Source: Marinoscillum sp. (GTDB lineage Bacteria > Bacteroidota > Bacteroidia > Cytophagales > Cyclobacteriaceae). Taken from it: DNA of 35,119 nt. The stretch covers positions 1 to 35,119 of the forward strand of contig JAMWZA010000043.1 of assembly GCA_024305105.1 (NCBI GenBank), given 5' to 3'. Below are positions 32,948 to 35,119 of the stretch, one piece after another (position 1 is the stretch's first letter; each line of letters opens with the position of its first letter). The position numbers and the translations under genes were made by a program. The notes beneath the pieces are model-generated. The model ran no database searches, had not been told where the DNA came from, and saw nothing but the letters and a program-made list of their open reading frames with translations.

Positions 32948-33475
32948 ATGCAAAAAGTTATCATCGCCTCCAAAAATCCAGTCAAGATCAACTGTACTAA
33001 AGAAGGTTTCGAAAAGATCTTCCCGGATCAGTCTTTTGACTTTGAAGGCGTATCCGTACCCTCTGATGTCTCCGACCAGCCCATGACAGATGAGGAAACA
33101 TTGCAAGGTGCTATCAACAGAGCAGAGAACGCCAGAAAAAAGGTTCCTGATGCTAATTATTGGGTGGGAATTGAAGGTGGTATCCATGAAACGCTAGAAG
33201 GTATGCTTGCTTTCGCCTGGGTGGTTGTTTTGTCCAAAGATCAATCGGGCAAATCACGTACAAGCACATTTTATCTCCCACCTAAAGTGGTAGAGCTGAT
33301 AAATCAAGGAATCGAACTGGGCCATGCCAATGATCAGGTATTTGGTGAGAAGAACTCCAAACACAAAGGTGGAGCTGTTGGCTCACTTACTGGTGGCGTT
33401 TTAGGACGAACAGCCTACTACGTTCAAGCAGTTATGCTGGCTTTAGTGCCCTTCAGAAACCCTGACATCTATTAG
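32948..33475 (+). CDS. yjjX: YjjX-family inosine/xanthosine triphosphatase
   Basis: 175 residues from the ATG at 32948 (MQKVIIASKNPVKINCTKEGF). A TTG at 32942 overlapping the previous stop is possible but less likely. It has the DUF84/YjjX features: SKNPVK at the N-terminus, the SDQPMTDEETLQGAINRAENAR block, GIEGGIHE and GAVGSLTGGVLGRTAYYVQAV. The family hydrolyses deaminated purine nucleoside triphosphates (ITP, XTP), keeping them out of DNA and RNA. Its length fits the family. It is coupled to the DUF1801-like gene upstream. Confidence 0.92.
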   Translation: MQKVIIASKNPVKINCTKEGFEKIFPDQSFDFEGVSVPSDVSDQPMTDEETLQGAINRAENARKKVPDANYWVGIEGGIHETLEGMLAFAWVVVLSKDQSGKSRTSTFYLPPKVVELINQGIELGHANDQVFGEKNSKHKGGAVGSLTGGVLGRTAYYVQAVMLALVPFRNPDIY

Positions 33476-33615
33476 CCAAAACCACTCCTAATTGCTGCAA
33501 TAAAAGGATGCGGGCAAGTGACGGGTAAGTGGCGTGCCATTTTTAGCACAACTTATTTCGCCTCCCGTTAACCTTGCCATGTCCTTTTTGACAAAAATCT
33601 TACTACTTTAATCGC

Positions 33616-34455
33616 ATGATCCAACAACCAACACTTGGAGAACTACTGGTAGAACTTCGCAAGAAAAAAGGGTGGACACAGGAAGAACTAGTTGAAGCTT
33701 GTAACGTCAGTGTCCGCACCATTCAGCGAATTGAATCGGGTGAAGTAACCCCCAGAACCTCCACGATCAATTTACTATTGGAAGCATTGGGTTACGACCC
33801 TGTGGAGTGGAAAGAATTTGTAGAAAAGGGTGATAAAAAACATTCATCTAAACTCTTCAATCAAATGCTCGTATTAAATCTTACTCAGGACGAAATCAAA
33901 AAACCACTTGGCGCAGCCTGGATTGCAGGTATTGTCTATCTCATTTTGACTATTCTTGACTTCATCGTGGAGCTGTCCGTTCTGGACTCCATTACCTTCA
34001 ATGAACAGGTCGGGTATGTTACCGTGAAAGTCCTTATTGCGATAGCATTTTTTACTTTCATGCGAGGATTCATTTCGCTAAGCTTACTATTTGAAAACGG
34101 ACTGCTAAAAGGTGCAGCGTATGCCTACATGTTTTCTGTAAGCCTCTTGTACCTCGGTGAGGCCGCACTCACACTTGCATTTCCCTACGATGATTGGATC
34201 TGGGTCAGCTATGAAGCAGGCTTTTGCATCGTCACCGGATGCATCGGCATTGTCTTTGGTGTAGCGCTTATGCGATTGCAAGACGGTATGGGGCAGTTAG
34301 CTAAAATCGCAGGAATATTTGAAATCATTATGGGTATTTGCTTTGCGATGGTTTTTTTCGCACCGCTTGGTATAGCCTTATTTACTCCGGCCATTGTTTT
34401 AGAAATTCTGCTTCTCAGTAGAGCCAATGACCTGGCCGTTAAGGGCACCATCTAA
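33616..34455 (+). CDS. XRE-type helix-turn-helix protein with membrane domain
   Basis: 279 residues. An XRE/Cro helix-turn-helix is at about 8-62 (LVELRKKKGWTQEELVEACNVSVRTIQRIESGEVTPRTSTINLLLEALG). A linker (about 63-95) leads to a C-terminal part (about 98-270) with five or six hydrophobic helices. A cytoplasmic DNA-binding domain tethered to the membrane suggests a one-component sensor acting at the membrane. I do not recognise the membrane part. The 140-base gap upstream (33476-33615) holds two imperfect 11-base direct repeats (GGGCAAGTGAC, GGGTAAGTGGC at 33512-33533) of unknown meaning. Confidence 0.8.
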   Translation: MIQQPTLGELLVELRKKKGWTQEELVEACNVSVRTIQRIESGEVTPRTSTINLLLEALGYDPVEWKEFVEKGDKKHSSKLFNQMLVLNLTQDEIKKPLGAAWIAGIVYLILTILDFIVELSVLDSITFNEQVGYVTVKVLIAIAFFTFMRGFISLSLLFENGLLKGAAYAYMFSVSLLYLGEAALTLAFPYDDWIWVSYEAGFCIVTGCIGIVFGVALMRLQDGMGQLAKIAGIFEIIMGICFAMVFFAPLGIALFTPAIVLEILLLSRANDLAVKGTI

Positions 34456-34499
34456 AAAAAGATACTGGATCAGTGTACTACCATGTCGCATGATCCAGT
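34456..34499 (-). terminator. Terminator overlapping the 3' end of the cysteine-rich protein gene
   Basis: ACTGGATCA at 34464-34472 and TGATCCAGT at 34491-34499 form a perfect 9-bp stem with an 18-base loop, followed on the minus strand by a T-run (complement of 34455-34461). One arm lies inside the last codons of the minus-strand gene, and the whole serves two converging genes. Confidence 0.5.
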
Positions 34500-34888
34500 G
34501 TCACTTCTATCCGGGTTATAGAATCCGAACGTACTTTGATCGGTAAACAGTAGCACCGTGCAGGGCAGCTGGTAACTGTACAGGTTATCTGGCTGCCATC
34601 TTTTACGAAAATACTGTAATCTCCTGCTGCCAGATCAAGACTAAACTGTCCTTTCCTATCAGATCGCACACTATCTACCACCAACTCAGGATTAAATTTT
34701 TCGCAAGGCTGAGTAATGTAAAGCAACGCGGACAATGGTTGAGGTTCGCAAGGAGGTACACCCGGACTTGGCATACAGTTTCCTTCGTAAACGCCCACTT
34801 CACCAATTAACGTTCCTGAATTGATAAACGACAGCCCCGTACAGAGACCAACTATCATTACTCCTACTAAGATTTTCGCAATCGTCAT
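34478..34888 (-). CDS. Small cysteine-rich secreted protein with carboxypeptidase-regulatory-like fold
   Basis: 136 residues. Residues 1-25 are an N-terminal hydrophobic signal segment (KILVGVMIVGLCTGLSF); the lipobox is not canonical (VGLC). The mature part begins SGTLIGEVGVYEGNCMPSPGVPPC and has a beta-sandwich pattern (RSDRKGQFSLDLAAGDYSIFVKDG) like the carboxypeptidase-D regulatory (transthyretin-like) domains of Bacteroidota. Eight cysteines (for example CTVTSCPARCYC) suggest disulfides outside the cell. The family is found as hypothetical proteins in the phylum. The region upstream (34889-35119) is A/T-rich and holds no gene; a TACC-N8-GGTA repeat lies at 35091-35106. Confidence 0.7.
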   Translation of the reverse strand: MTIAKILVGVMIVGLCTGLSFINSGTLIGEVGVYEGNCMPSPGVPPCEPQPLSALLYITQPCEKFNPELVVDSVRSDRKGQFSLDLAAGDYSIFVKDGSQITCTVTSCPARCYCLPIKVRSDSITRIEVTLDHATW

Positions 34889-35119
34889 CCCATTCAGTTT
34901 TACTCCAAGTTATAAATAAATCCGATCAAGAGCTCAATGGCAATACTGTGTGATGATCGGCAAAACAGTCGTTAATAAAATTCTGCATAAACGGATTTAT
35001 CAAAATTTTATTTCCTAAAAATTGAATTTATTTCTGTTACCAATTGAAGTGAGAATTATTAACTCTTTAAGTTTTTGTTAATCAATTGATTACCCTATTT
35101 TCGGTACTTAACCTAATTC

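Noticed and set aside
33512-33533. Two 11-base direct repeats (GGGCAAGTGAC, GGGTAAGTGGC)
   Set aside because: Only two imperfect copies with no inverted partner; could be chance, so no function is claimed.
35091-35106. TACC-N8-GGTA as a third copy of the 20-bp inverted repeat
   Set aside because: Only the inner four bases of each arm match, which is likely by chance in A/T-rich sequence; it is also at the window edge without a visible downstream gene. Mentioned but not counted as a site.
1-35119. CRISPR array, tRNA or rRNA genes, insertion sequences, prophage or integrase
   Set aside because: Looked for in gaps and on both strands; no spaced repeats, cloverleaf-like sequences, transposase-like or phage-like proteins were seen.

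Overview
The window looks like a chromosomal segment of a member of the Bacteroidota, probably a marine-type cytophagale. The evidence is a secreted protein with a C-terminal type IX secretion (T9SS) sorting domain, many SPI or SPII signal peptides, TPR-histidine kinases, a DUF4295 protein beside L33, a DUF5522 protein, and promoter-like sequences of the TTTG / TAnnTTTG type used by the Bacteroidota sigma factor. I assign neither genus nor species. I see no tRNA, rRNA, CRISPR array, transposase, integrase or phage gene. Codon use and gene style look even throughout, so this reads as core or lightly accessory chromosome rather than an island. No gene-free stretch exceeds 300 bases.

Layout. 1-1606 (minus): 5' part of a large secreted protein that runs off the left edge. 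1668-4607: an alpha/beta hydrolase-OsmC fusion (minus), then a divergent overlapping pair (DUF6134-type secreted protein and a DUF697 membrane protein). 4647-6617 (minus): a TPR protein and the AraC-type regulator with a membrane sensor upstream of it. 6716-11136 (minus): a small lipoprotein and a 1338-residue BNR/sortilin-like secreted protein with a T9SS tail. 11289-12676 (minus): rpmG (L33), DUF4295 and ftsY. 12778-14406 (minus): M1-family metallopeptidase. 14563-15024 (minus): rpmB (L28) and a DUF5522 protein. 15103-16383 (plus): ornithine aminotransferase carrying a cysteine-rich insertion.

The most interesting part is 16472-28215. Two tandem plus-strand TPR histidine kinases share nearly identical transmitter halves but have different TPR sensor halves. 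A third TPR kinase of another class converges on them, and a single NarL-type response regulator follows, divergent from the third kinase. The regulator is translationally coupled to a TauE/SafE permease and followed by a secreted propeller-like protein, an Ig-like protein and two secreted or outer-membrane proteins of unknown function. A 20-bp inverted repeat TATACC-N8-GGTATA occurs upstream of the regulator and again upstream of the first of the last two genes. Those last two genes also share a second upstream element. Together this suggests an undescribed envelope-stress or nutrient-response regulon with several sensors and one regulator. That is inference.

28250-35119 holds an unknown cytoplasmic protein, a two-gene lipoprotein operon acting on cell wall or polysaccharide (Bax-like glucosaminidase and NodB deacetylase), a small PH-like membrane protein, an EamA transporter (minus), a DUF1801-like protein coupled to a YjjX-type NTP phosphatase, an XRE-HTH protein fused to a membrane domain, and a small cysteine-rich secreted protein (minus).
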